From an uncultured Methanomicrobiales archaeon (GTDB taxonomy: Archaea > Halobacteriota > Methanomicrobia > Methanomicrobiales > Methanospirillaceae), in assembly GCA_949320185.1 (NCBI GenBank), contig CASGHK010000019.1:1-47879 (forward strand): a DNA stretch of 47,879 nucleotides, given 5' to 3'. Position numbers and translations under genes: made by a program. Below the pieces are notes generated by a model. That model made no database searches and was not told the origin of the DNA. It saw only the letters and a list, made by a program, of their open reading frames with translations. Every line of letters starts with the position of its first letter. Positions within the stretch are counted from its first letter, which is position 1. Positions 41,184-47,879 of this stretch are shown in pieces.

Positions 41184-42020
41184 ATGAAGCGACTCGCTGT
41201 CGTGCTCGTCCTGGCCGTTCTTCTCGTCTCCGCCGGCTGCACGAGTATCCAGCCTCAAAAGACGATATCGGCTCCCTCTCTACCTGCACAGGACGCGGTC
41301 TCCTCGTACGGCTCAAACGAGTATGCCGGGAGTGCCGTCACGCCTCGTTCAACCGGGGGCCTTCCGACCGAACCCCTCCTGATCAAGAATGCTGACCTCC
41401 GCCTGGAGGTCGCCACCCTCGAACCGGCGCTCGACAGGGTCCGCCAGGTCGCGTCCGACCAGAACGGAACCCTCGCTGACCTGGACCTCAGGAGTGAAGC
41501 GGGTGAACGGCGGACTGCGACCGCGACCGTCCGGGTCCCATCCGACCGGTTCGAGACGACGCTCTCAGCACTGCGCCAGATCGGCGAGGTTCGATCAGAA
41601 TCGGTCCGATCCGAGGACGTGACCGAGGAGTATGTCGACCTCCGGGCCAAACAGGCAGCCCTCTCCGACCAGCTCGCGCAGTACCGGAGGATCCTGGCGA
41701 ACACCTCGACGGTCGAGGACGTCATCGCCGTCCAGAAAGAGATCGAGCGGGTCCAGGTTGAGCTTGACCGGGCCGAGGGCCGGCTTCGCTACCTGGAGAG
41801 CCGCACCTCATTCTCCCGGATCACGCTCCGTCTCGAGGAGCCCGCCCCTATCGCCGGAGGGTCTCTTCCGTCGATCGTTGAGGTCCTCGGCGCCGGTTTC
41901 CAGGGGTTCTTCACCGTCCTGGCCGGGATCGTCGTGCTCTTCCTCTCACTCCTTCCGCTCGTTGCCCTGGGAGTGATCGGGTGGCTCCTCTACCGCTGGT
42001 TCCGCGGGAGAAGGACCTAG
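41184..42020 (+). CDS. DUF4349 lipoprotein
   Basis: The 278-residue protein has a lipoprotein signal (LVLAVLLVSAGC), an outside domain (LLIKNADLRLEVATLEPALD, VRVPSDRFETTLSALRQIGE), a coiled-coil region (YVDLRAKQAALSDQLAQYRR, then VIAVQKEIERVQVELDRAEG), and a C-terminal membrane helix (FFTVLAGIVVLFLSLLPLVA) with a basic end. This is the DUF4349 layout; its function is unknown. The stop shares a CTAG palindrome with the convergent tfuA stop. Confidence 0.85.
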   Translation: MKRLAVVLVLAVLLVSAGCTSIQPQKTISAPSLPAQDAVSSYGSNEYAGSAVTPRSTGGLPTEPLLIKNADLRLEVATLEPALDRVRQVASDQNGTLADLDLRSEAGERRTATATVRVPSDRFETTLSALRQIGEVRSESVRSEDVTEEYVDLRAKQAALSDQLAQYRRILANTSTVEDVIAVQKEIERVQVELDRAEGRLRYLESRTSFSRITLRLEEPAPIAGGSLPSIVEVLGAGFQGFFTVLAGIVVLFLSLLPLVALGVIGWLLYRWFRGRRT

Positions 42021-42664
42021 CGTCCCGAGAGGTGGGCCCGGATGTGCTCGAGCGCCGCCAGGGCATCCGCCCGTTTCATATCCACCGCCGACGACCGGAC
42101 AAAGGTGGCGAGCTGCGCGTGGGCCTGCTCCGGGAGCGAAGCGGCGCGCAGGACCACGGGCCAGGTCCGCTCGGGGAAGTAGAGGGAGCGGGCCGCCTGG
42201 AGGACGGCATCCGCATCGTGCGGGGTTGCCGCCCCCGCCCGGACTGCCGCTTCGAGGGTCGCACGCATGTTCACCAGCGGCTCCGAGAGCGCATACCCGG
42301 ACTCCGGGTCGTAGACGAGGGCAACTTCATCGTCCGATTCAAGTTCGCCGTCCCGAAACCGCCGAAATACCTCGCCGATCCCAATCATTCCCATGGGGCA
42401 GAGCTCGGCCGCTCTCAGCGCACCCATGCTCGATGCGCCGATCACGACGACGCCGGAACGGAGGACACCCAGGACCTCCCGGTGACCGACAGCACACTCC
42501 TGGAGAAAGACCCCGTCGATTAGGCCGATAACCCGGGCTCCGTCTGCCGCAGCGGCCGTGATGTCTCCGCGCGCAGCCGGAGGACGGTATTCAGCCTCGG
42601 GAAGAATACCCTTCGCTGTCTCCAGGTCACAGCTCGGGCCGAGGAAGACGATGATACCTGGCAT
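42017..42664 (-). CDS. tfuA: TfuA-family protein, partner of YcaO in thioglycine formation
   Basis: The 215-residue protein has the TfuA domain: VIGLIDGVFLQECAVGHREV, then GVVVIGASSMGALRAAEL and MIGIGEVFRRFRDGELESDD. In methanogens the ycaO-tfuA pair is needed to convert an McrA glycine to thioglycine. The ATG at 42664 lies inside the 3' end of ycaO (38-nt overlap), so the two are co-translated. TfuA is thought to deliver sulfur or activate the complex. Confidence 0.9.
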   Translation of the reverse strand: MPGIIVFLGPSCDLETAKGILPEAEYRPPAARGDITAAAADGARVIGLIDGVFLQECAVGHREVLGVLRSGVVVIGASSMGALRAAELCPMGMIGIGEVFRRFRDGELESDDEVALVYDPESGYALSEPLVNMRATLEAAVRAGAATPHDADAVLQAARSLYFPERTWPVVLRAASLPEQAHAQLATFVRSSAVDMKRADALAALEHIRAHLSGR

Positions 42665-43838
42665 GGCGGCAGCGGTCCCCTCTCCGCTCTGGGTCCATTG
42701 CATAGCATTCCAGCCCCGGTACAATCACCCGGACGACCGGAATGCCGATCTCGGGCCGGGTCAGGTCGACGGCGATGACACGGTCGAGCCCGACGGTATG
42801 CAGGCGGTCGCAGACGATCCGGATGTCGTCAAAGAAGTCGTCGGTGTCAAGGGCGGGGATCCCCCGAGCCTCGACAGTTCTTTTCGCCTCGAACCAGTAG
42901 CGGTTCAGGCGGCGGGCTCGGTCGTATCCTATCGCGCGCCGGAGATCGCCGGTCGTCGTGTCCTCGCGAGCGCCATGGATCTGCGTCGCACGACTCTGTG
43001 CCACCTCGGTCAGGGCACGCAGGCAGGCGATTGCCGGGTTCGTATGGGTTCCCATGCCGATCACGAGCAGGGCCGGGTCCCGGAGAACCGGGTCCTCCGC
43101 GACTGCGGCGATCGTCGGGATCCCGACATCACTCGTGATCTCGCGAAGGAGGACCGGAACGTTCGCTTGCTGGAACCGGTCGAGGAGGGACTGCACGGTC
43201 GGATCGCCGTCGCCGACGATGGCCGCTCCCGCATCCCGCGTGACCTCGACAAGGGACCAGGCGTCGCGCTCGACCACCTCCGAGAGCGCGTGGAAGACCG
43301 CCTCCTCGAGTGTATTCCCGGAGGCAATCCCGTTCGTACTCGTCCGAAATAGGTGGGGGGCGCCGACCGGTAGGGGATGAAAGACCGCGTGGGCCGGCAC
43401 GTGCATGGGTTCACCCGAGACGATCTCCCTCCCCTCGACCCAGGGAAGTGGAACATCGGGATCGGCCTGCTCCGGGAGGATCAGGTCCACCGGGTCGACG
43501 GCGACCCCAGAGCCCAGGTCGGAAAAACGGGCGGTGGTGAGCGAGCGCTCAAAGACCTCGGCGGAGAACCGTTCGATCCCTTCCATCACCGCCGAGACCC
43601 GGGCGGCGAGAGGAGTCGCTCCCTTGCCATTATAGACCGAGATCGCGCCGTCCGCCGCCGTTGGGCGAATGCACGAGAAGACAGGGATTCCCACCCGGTC
43701 GAGTCCGGTTATCTCGGCGATTCGCGTGATCCCCGTCGCCGGTACCACCGCTTCAACCATGCGAAGCGTCGTTGCGGGGTCGACAGCGCGTTGCGTCTCA
43801 GCCCGGTATACTTTGGGGCAGGGTCCGAGTGGCTCCAC
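42627..43838 (-). CDS. ycaO: YcaO-family ATP-dependent thioamidation enzyme
   Basis: I favour the GTG at 43838, 6 nt after a GAGG ribosome site and 2 nt past the nadA stop; an in-frame TTG at 43844 is the alternative. The 403-residue protein has the YcaO ATP-binding residues in SAVMEGIERFSAEVFE and FHALSEVVERDAW, with CLRALTEVAQSRATQIHGAR and the C-terminal VIVPGLECY segment. YcaO phosphorylates the peptide amide so that sulfide can replace oxygen. With TfuA next to it, McrA thioglycine is the likely product. Confidence 0.92.
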   Translation of the reverse strand: MEPLGPCPKVYRAETQRAVDPATTLRMVEAVVPATGITRIAEITGLDRVGIPVFSCIRPTAADGAISVYNGKGATPLAARVSAVMEGIERFSAEVFERSLTTARFSDLGSGVAVDPVDLILPEQADPDVPLPWVEGREIVSGEPMHVPAHAVFHPLPVGAPHLFRTSTNGIASGNTLEEAVFHALSEVVERDAWSLVEVTRDAGAAIVGDGDPTVQSLLDRFQQANVPVLLREITSDVGIPTIAAVAEDPVLRDPALLVIGMGTHTNPAIACLRALTEVAQSRATQIHGAREDTTTGDLRRAIGYDRARRLNRYWFEAKRTVEARGIPALDTDDFFDDIRIVCDRLHTVGLDRVIAVDLTRPEIGIPVVRVIVPGLECYAMDPERRGDRCRHARYHRLPRPEL

Positions 43839-43840
43839 GC

Positions 43841-44731
43841 TCAACCTCGCGAAAGGGTGAGCATACGCTCGAGGGCGTTTCGCGCCCGCGAAGCGATCGG
43901 CTCGGGGATGGTAACGATCGGACCCTTGCGTTCGATCGCCTCTTCGATGACGTCGAGCGTGATCATCTTCATATCGGTGCAGACCAGGTACGGTGATGCC
44001 GGGATGAAACGCCGCCCAGGGGCCGCCTTCTCGAGGAGGGGGATCAGGCCGATCTCTGTCCCGACGATCATGGTCCTGGAGGTGGATTGGACGGCGTGTT
44101 TGAGCATCCCCGAGGTCGAACCGATAAAGTCAGCCTCTGCCTGGACTTCGGGCGTGGTCTCCGGATGGACCATGACCTCGGCACCGGGATAGCTGCGCCG
44201 GGTCTCACGGACCTGCTCCGCCGTCAGTGCGTGATGGACCGGGCAGCACCCGTTCGCCGGGACGTGGATGACACGCTTGTCGGACCGGGCGGCGACGTAG
44301 AGGGCAAGGTTCCGATCGGGGACGAAGAGGACGGTCTCCTCCTCGAGGGCGTTGACGATGTCCACCGCGTTGGCAGAGGTGCAGCACACGTCCGAGACCG
44401 CCTTCACCTCCGCCGAAGTATTGACGTAGGCGACCACCGCGGCGTCGGGATACCGTTTCCGGGCAGCGAGCACGTCCTCTGGGGTGAGGCGAAGGGCCAT
44501 TGCGCACCGCGAGAACGGTTCAGGATGAATGACGGTCTTCGTCGGGTTCAGGAGGCAGGCGGTCTCCGCCATGAAATCCACGCCGGCGACGACGAGGTAG
44601 GGGGTGTCGACACGGTCACGTGCCAGGCGAGCGAGCTCGAGGCTGTCGCCGACAAAATCGGCTGCGGCCTGGACGTCGGGCCGGACATAATTGTGCGCGA
44701 GCAGGGTCACGTCGGGGTGATGCGTGGTCAC
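43841..44731 (-). CDS. nadA: Quinolinate synthase A
   Basis: The 296-residue frame starts at the GTG at 44731, preceded by a TATA-like CAATTAAC at about 44751-44760, giving a leaderless transcript. NadA makes quinolinate from iminoaspartate and dihydroxyacetone phosphate with a 4Fe-4S cluster. The three ligand cysteines are present at C76 (FSRCAMA), C163 (NGCCPVH) and C251 (VCTDMKM), spaced as in the family. Other motifs are LLAHNYVRPDVQ and YVNTSAEVKAVSDVCC. nadB and nadC are not in the window. Its stop is adjacent to ycaO. Confidence 0.9.
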   Translation of the reverse strand: MTTHHPDVTLLAHNYVRPDVQAAADFVGDSLELARLARDRVDTPYLVVAGVDFMAETACLLNPTKTVIHPEPFSRCAMALRLTPEDVLAARKRYPDAAVVAYVNTSAEVKAVSDVCCTSANAVDIVNALEEETVLFVPDRNLALYVAARSDKRVIHVPANGCCPVHHALTAEQVRETRRSYPGAEVMVHPETTPEVQAEADFIGSTSGMLKHAVQSTSRTMIVGTEIGLIPLLEKAAPGRRFIPASPYLVCTDMKMITLDVIEEAIERKGPIVTIPEPIASRARNALERMLTLSRG

Positions 44732-44750
44732 GAGTAGATCGCCCGAAGAA

Positions 44751-44760
44751 TCGTTAATTG
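44751..44760 (-). promoter_or_regulatory. TATA-like box for nadA-ycaO-tfuA
   Basis: CAATTAACGA on the minus strand is in the 47-nt gap after the TtuA-like gene and about 25 nt before the nadA GTG. It makes nadA the first gene of a separate transcript. Confidence 0.45.
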
Positions 44761-44778
44761 CGTGTGCGGGATGCCGGT

Positions 44779-45699
44779 TTAATGGTTGTCCCGGTCTCCC
44801 CCCAGGAGGGTACAGGCCCTGCAGGTAGAACCAAGCATCGGTTCGCCGCAGTCCGGGCAGGTGGAAAACTGGGTACGGCCCCCGACCCCGTGCAGTCTCT
44901 GTTCGAGCTCCTCCTGGCCGGCAACGATGCGGCTCATCGTTCCCGGGGAGAGATACTCGGCCCGGTGTACGAGCCCCCGGACCCCTGCACGGAGGGCATA
45001 TCGCGTGTACGGGCACTCGGGGAGGTCGAACGCGAGTCCTCGAAGAAGGGCGTACGAGACAACCTCTTTCTCGGAGAGCCGGGATAGGGGCTTGATTCGC
45101 GGAACCATGCACGACTCTCCACCCGAGGGCCGGATGCCGGCGACCCGGTAGAGATCGCCGCGCAGCCAGTTCATCACCACCGCCTCAGCCTCATCGTCGA
45201 GGCAGTGCCCCGTGGCGAGCCGATCCGCGCCAGCTTCACGGGCCGCCTGTTGAAGGAGTCTTCGTCGGAGGACGCCGCACACCGTGCAGGCCCGTCCCTC
45301 GCGCCCGGCAAGGAGCGAATCGAGGTTCTTTCCGAACGCAGCCTGGAACGACACAATTCGGTGCGGGACGCCGAGACGGGTGGTGAGGTCTTTCGCTGCC
45401 TGAACCGTTGCGTCGCGGTATCGGGCGATCCCCTCATCGATGGTGACCGCGACCAGATCGATCCCCGTCTCGGGCTGGACGACATTCACCAGGAGGTCAA
45501 GGAGGACCGAGCTGTCCTTACCGCCCGAGTAGGCGACCGCGATACGTTCCCCCGATTGGAAGCCCCCAACCGATCGAATCTCGCTGCGCACCGCGTCCTC
45601 GACCCGGGCGATCAGATGCGATTCGCACAGGTGTTTGCCTGATTCCCGGTCGAGATAGATCGCGCCCCCGGAGCAGAATGAGCAGGAGAGTCGGTTCAT
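44779..45699 (-). CDS. TtuA/Ncs6-like tRNA 2-thiolation PP-loop ATPase
   Basis: The ATG at 45699 (MNRLSCSFCSGGA) gives 306 residues and overlaps the sulfur-carrier stop as ATGA. The protein has an N-terminal CxxC...CxxH zinc finger, a PP-loop SGGKDSS near residue 60, the CTVCGVLRR catalytic Cys pair, ATGHCLDDEAE and a C-terminal CPDC...CRAC finger. It activates uridine in tRNA with ATP and receives sulfur from a ubiquitin-like carrier. U34 (Ncs6) versus U54 (TtuA) cannot be told by eye. Confidence 0.9.
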   Translation of the reverse strand: MNRLSCSFCSGGAIYLDRESGKHLCESHLIARVEDAVRSEIRSVGGFQSGERIAVAYSGGKDSSVLLDLLVNVVQPETGIDLVAVTIDEGIARYRDATVQAAKDLTTRLGVPHRIVSFQAAFGKNLDSLLAGREGRACTVCGVLRRRLLQQAAREAGADRLATGHCLDDEAEAVVMNWLRGDLYRVAGIRPSGGESCMVPRIKPLSRLSEKEVVSYALLRGLAFDLPECPYTRYALRAGVRGLVHRAEYLSPGTMSRIVAGQEELEQRLHGVGGRTQFSTCPDCGEPMLGSTCRACTLLGGDRDNH

Positions 45700-45893
45700 C
45701 CGCCGTGGACGATCGGGACGATCATCAGCGTGTCCTCTTCGTTCACCAGGGCATCGTCGGGGACCAGGCAACGGTCCCTGGTCACCAGTACCTCGCAGGG
45801 ATTGATTCCGAGGTCCAAAAGCAACCGGTCGAGCCGGCGTTCGCAGAGGGGCTCCTCGTGCCGACTGTTGTCCGGGAGAATGAGGCGGACCAT
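45696..45893 (-). CDS. Ubiquitin-like sulfur carrier (SAMP/TtuB-like), C-terminal Gly-Gly
   Basis: The 65-residue frame from the ATG at 45893 has a beta-grasp pattern (MVRLILPDNSRHEE, RLDRLLLDLGINPCEVLV, DDALVNEEDTLMIVP) and ends IVHGG, the diglycine used for thiocarboxylation or conjugation. It overlaps the TtuA-like gene by 4 nt, a classic carrier-plus-thiolase pair. It may also tag proteins as SAMPs do. GGCTAAAACC on the minus strand near 45955 may be its promoter. Confidence 0.88.
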   Translation of the reverse strand: MVRLILPDNSRHEEPLCERRLDRLLLDLGINPCEVLVTRDRCLVPDDALVNEEDTLMIVPIVHGG

Positions 45894-46149
45894 GCGGCAG
45901 AATGTGGCTGTCCAGACCAGATAACTCCTCGCCTTGCGGATGTGCGCCCGTGTGGTTTTAGCCCTCTCACCTCTCCAGGTCCAGGGTCGTGAGTGGTCCC
46001 GGATCGAATATTCGGAGGAGGGATGATCGAGAGATGCCACCAAAATCACACGAGACGCCCGTCTTTCGAGTCGTCGACACGGAGGAAGATATAGGGGGAC
46101 GGAGCACCAACCTCGTGGGAGGAGAGGATCGTTCCACCGGAGGGAAAGA

Positions 46150-46425
46150 ATGGCAGTACGGGTCAGGTTCTTTGCACAGTTTCGCGAGCGCTACGGACCG
46201 ATGCACGAGATCGAGCTCCCGCCGCGAACACCTATCTTGGAGGCGGTGCGCCGTGTTGTCGATGACGACCGAGCGGAGGACTCGGTGATCGACGGCACCG
46301 GTCGGCTTCGGGAGTTCGCGATACTGATGCGGAATGGAGAACGCGTCGAAAAGGACGAAGTTGAGACGGTCTTTCTCGAGGATGGGGACGAGGTGGCGGT
46401 CTTCCCGCCGGTTGCGGGGGGGTAG
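46150..46425 (+). CDS. moaD: Molybdopterin synthase sulfur carrier subunit MoaD
   Basis: The 91-residue protein has a beta-grasp sequence (VRVRFFAQFRERYGPMHEIE, then VFLEDGDEVAVFPPVAGG) and ends in Gly-Gly, whose thiocarboxylate gives sulfur to precursor Z. A GGAGG ribosome site stands 6 nt upstream. It lies 3 nt before moaE, together forming molybdopterin synthase; in this methanogen the cofactor is for formylmethanofuran or formate dehydrogenase (inference). Confidence 0.92.
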   Translation: MAVRVRFFAQFRERYGPMHEIELPPRTPILEAVRRVVDDDRAEDSVIDGTGRLREFAILMRNGERVEKDEVETVFLEDGDEVAVFPPVAGG

Positions 46426-46428
46426 GAT

Positions 46429-46863
46429 ATGATGGAACTGGAGTGTCGTGTCGGGATCCAGGAAGAGGACGTGCCGATCGAGGATCTGCTCGCCGAGGCG
46501 CGCAAGAGCGGTGTCGGTGGTATCGTCCTCTTCGATGGAATCGTTCGCGACGATGATTGCGAGGCGATGGAGGTAGAGGCCTATACCGAAGTGGCCCTTG
46601 CCGAGCTTCGACGGATTGCGACCAGCATCGGCGTGCGGCACGAGGTGTCCTATGTTGCGGTCATCCATCGCACCGGTCGGGTGCCGGTCGGCGGTGACCT
46701 TTTAGTGATCGTCGTCGCCGCCGCTCACCGGGAAGCTGCCTTCGCCGCCTGCCGGCAGATCCTGGAGGCGATCAAGGCTGGTGTCCCGATCTGGAAGAAA
46801 GAGTGTGCAAAGGGGAATGACCGTTGGGTGCGCGGTGAACACTGGCCCGAGACCGGTGCCTGA
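46429..46863 (+). CDS. moaE: Molybdopterin synthase catalytic subunit MoaE
   Basis: The 144-residue protein has the MoaE pattern GGIVLFDGIVRDD, the MEVEAYTEVALAELRRI stretch, VIHRTGRVPVGGDLLVIVVA and AAHREAAFAA, and the active-site Lys in GVPIWKKE. It transfers sulfur from MoaD thiocarboxylate to precursor Z to give molybdopterin. Two adjacent ATGs (46429, 46432) are possible. It is followed 9 nt later by cas6. Confidence 0.94.
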   Translation: MMELECRVGIQEEDVPIEDLLAEARKSGVGGIVLFDGIVRDDDCEAMEVEAYTEVALAELRRIATSIGVRHEVSYVAVIHRTGRVPVGGDLLVIVVAAAHREAAFAACRQILEAIKAGVPIWKKECAKGNDRWVRGEHWPETGA

Positions 46864-46872
46864 AGGCCTGTC

Positions 46873-47589
46873 ATGCGGCTGCTCCTCCATCTCAAGGCGG
46901 AAGAACGACCCGACTCCGGTGTTGAGCGCCGCGGTGGTCTTGCCCGCTACGTCTCGAGCCTGCTGATGAAGGGCTGGCGGACCGACCTCCCGGGTGGTAC
47001 CAACCCGGTCTACTCATTCTCGAATATCTTCCCCCCGGGCGAGACACGACCAGGAGACCAGCGCTATCTCCTCATCGCCTCGCCGAATCCCGAGGTTGTC
47101 CGGGCTCTCTCTCGCAGGCTGGCCAGAGAGAAAGAGCCCCTTTGGGTCCACGACATCGAGTATCATGTGAAACGGCACGAGACCTTCTCCCTCCAGGTCG
47201 AACGGGCTGGTGTGCATCTCACCACGGCGACGCCGATAGTGCTGCGCGTTCCACCCGTCGAGGGGAGGGGAGGAGCTGTCCACTGGTCGCCCCCTATCCC
47301 GGAAGAGACCTTCATCAAGGCGCTCAACCGGGAACTGGTCCGGAGGTTCAATGCGTATCAGGGAACCCGGATCGACACGGAGCTACCCGTCATCGCCGGC
47401 GGCAGGTTGCTGCGTGCGACCCGAAGTGGGAGAAACCCCTCTTCATACTGGGACCTGCATACCGATCGCCTCGATGCAACCGCGCATCGGGTGATGGCGT
47501 TCTCGATCGATGCAGGCTTCGGGGAACGTGTTCGGCAGGGTTTCGGCTTTGTCAACATATCTCGCAGAGCCGGACCGGAACGTGTGTAA
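46873..47589 (+). CDS. cas6: CRISPR-associated endoribonuclease Cas6-like protein
   Basis: The 238-residue protein has the Cas6 layout: an N-terminal RRM-like fold (MRLLLHLKAEERPD, then PVYSFSNIFPPGE), a second RRM-like domain, and the G-rich loop near the C-terminus (DAGFGERVRQGFGFVNI). Cas6 cuts CRISPR transcripts within repeats. I see no His in the usual catalytic region before the FSNIF segment other than H6, so activity is uncertain. It follows moaE by only 9 nt, an unusual neighbour. No cas genes or repeats are in the window, and an IS copy begins 152 nt downstream. Confidence 0.78.
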   Translation: MRLLLHLKAEERPDSGVERRGGLARYVSSLLMKGWRTDLPGGTNPVYSFSNIFPPGETRPGDQRYLLIASPNPEVVRALSRRLAREKEPLWVHDIEYHVKRHETFSLQVERAGVHLTTATPIVLRVPPVEGRGGAVHWSPPIPEETFIKALNRELVRRFNAYQGTRIDTELPVIAGGRLLRATRSGRNPSSYWDLHTDRLDATAHRVMAFSIDAGFGERVRQGFGFVNISRRAGPERV

Positions 47590-47741
47590 GGGATACGTCG
47601 AGCTGTCGGTTGGTCTGCGGCTCCTGTGAGGTTTTCCTGTCCAGTCGATGGACCAGGCCCGCACCTCCTCCGGCCACGTACCCGCTGGTTGGGCGGTTGA
47701 AACCACCAAAACCTTCATTATCTGGATTCCTAGATACACAA

Positions 47742-47879
47742 GGGTATAGTGTCATTTCAGCCCCCAACTCCTATCACCTAGGAGGGGTTCATGACCAGGA
47801 TTGTTTGCCCGCGATGTCACTGTGAGAAGCTGTATCGCATGAGCACAGGACAGCGTCGATGCTCCCACTGTCGGTACGA
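47742..47879 (+). mobile_element. Insertion sequence terminus, right copy (truncated by window edge)
   Basis: This is the exact inverted counterpart of 1-140. It begins GGGTATAGTGTCATTTCAGC immediately downstream of the AT-rich 47711-47741 region and runs off the window. The two bodies point outward. The preceding 152 nt contain no gene. Confidence 0.8.
47791..47879 (+). CDS. Transposase N-terminal fragment with zinc ribbon (partial)
   Basis: The ATG at 47791 follows AGGAGGGG. The 29 visible codons repeat the zinc-ribbon start of the left copy (CPRC...CSHC). The remainder of the gene is outside the window. Confidence 0.7.
   Translation, partial: MTRIVCPRCHCEKLYRMSTGQRRCSHCRY

Noticed and set aside
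44157..44159. NadA HPET instead of HPEC, considered as a lost cluster ligand
   Set aside because: The ligand cysteines are C76, C163 and C251 with family-like spacing; E. coli NadA also lacks Cys at this position.
47696..47703. GTTGAAAC, the usual end of many archaeal CRISPR repeats, just before the right IS copy
   Set aside because: It occurs once, with no second copy, no spacing and no leader, so chance is sufficient.

Overview
The window looks like one complete contig from a GC-rich euryarchaeon, most likely a methanogen of the Methanomicrobiales. The evidence is its gene content: archaeal-type AlaRS, GGGP synthase, an archaeal type IA topoisomerase, the COG1900/NIL-ferredoxin/COG2122 homocysteine set and the ycaO-tfuA pair linked to McrA thioglycine. 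TATA-like boxes sit about 25 nt before many starts, and several mRNAs look leaderless. I saw no tRNA, rRNA or CRISPR array. Genus-level placement is not supported.

Layout. Both ends (1-140 and 47742-47879) are inverted copies of the same IS terminus, cut inside a zinc-ribbon transposase gene, so the contig probably stops because of this repeat. Region 0.2-2.1 kb is accessory: a PD-(D/E)XK-like protein, a decayed MNT nucleotidyltransferase and a sugar-dehydrogenase lipoprotein. Region 2.1-10.9 kb is a tight minus-strand housekeeping block (asparagine synthetase-like, gatC-gatA-gatB, topA, GGGP synthase, trmJ-like, dcd). Region 11-14 kb holds a hypothetical acidic protein and the three-gene sulfide-to-homocysteine operon. 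Region 14.1-18.6 kb holds a Nif3-like protein, a SWIM protein, alaS and a membrane-anchored winged-helix regulator. Region 18.6-19.3 kb holds a 28-codon ORF coupled to an encapsulin-type demi-ferritin, preceded by mutually exclusive hairpins.

Region 19.5-26.8 kb carries surface proteins (six-PEGA, cohesin-like, lamin-tail-like), a CPA2 antiporter and a lone CheW. Region 26.8-30 kb is AT-richer and scarred: a decayed IS1595-type transposase and two membrane genes (DUF1616 and DUF457-like). Region 30-32.8 kb has a pilin, DUF99 and two glycosyltransferases (one AglJ-like). Region 32.9-36.6 kb has a VOC protein, a two-subunit 2-oxoacid:ferredoxin oxidoreductase and an iron-sulfur flavoprotein. 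Region 36.6-42 kb has envelope proteins, including an 1106-residue beta-helix/CBM-like protein. Region 42-46.9 kb concentrates sulfur-transfer genes (tfuA, ycaO, nadA, TtuA/Ncs6-like, SAMP-like, moaD, moaE), followed by a lone cas6.

Main themes: sulfur mobilisation (homocysteine, thioglycine, thiouridine, molybdopterin), surface decoration and glycosylation, and tRNA aminoacylation. The strongest candidates for something undescribed are the hairpin/28-codon ORF/shell-less demi-ferritin unit and the SAMP-TtuA-NadA-YcaO-TfuA-MoaDE cluster.
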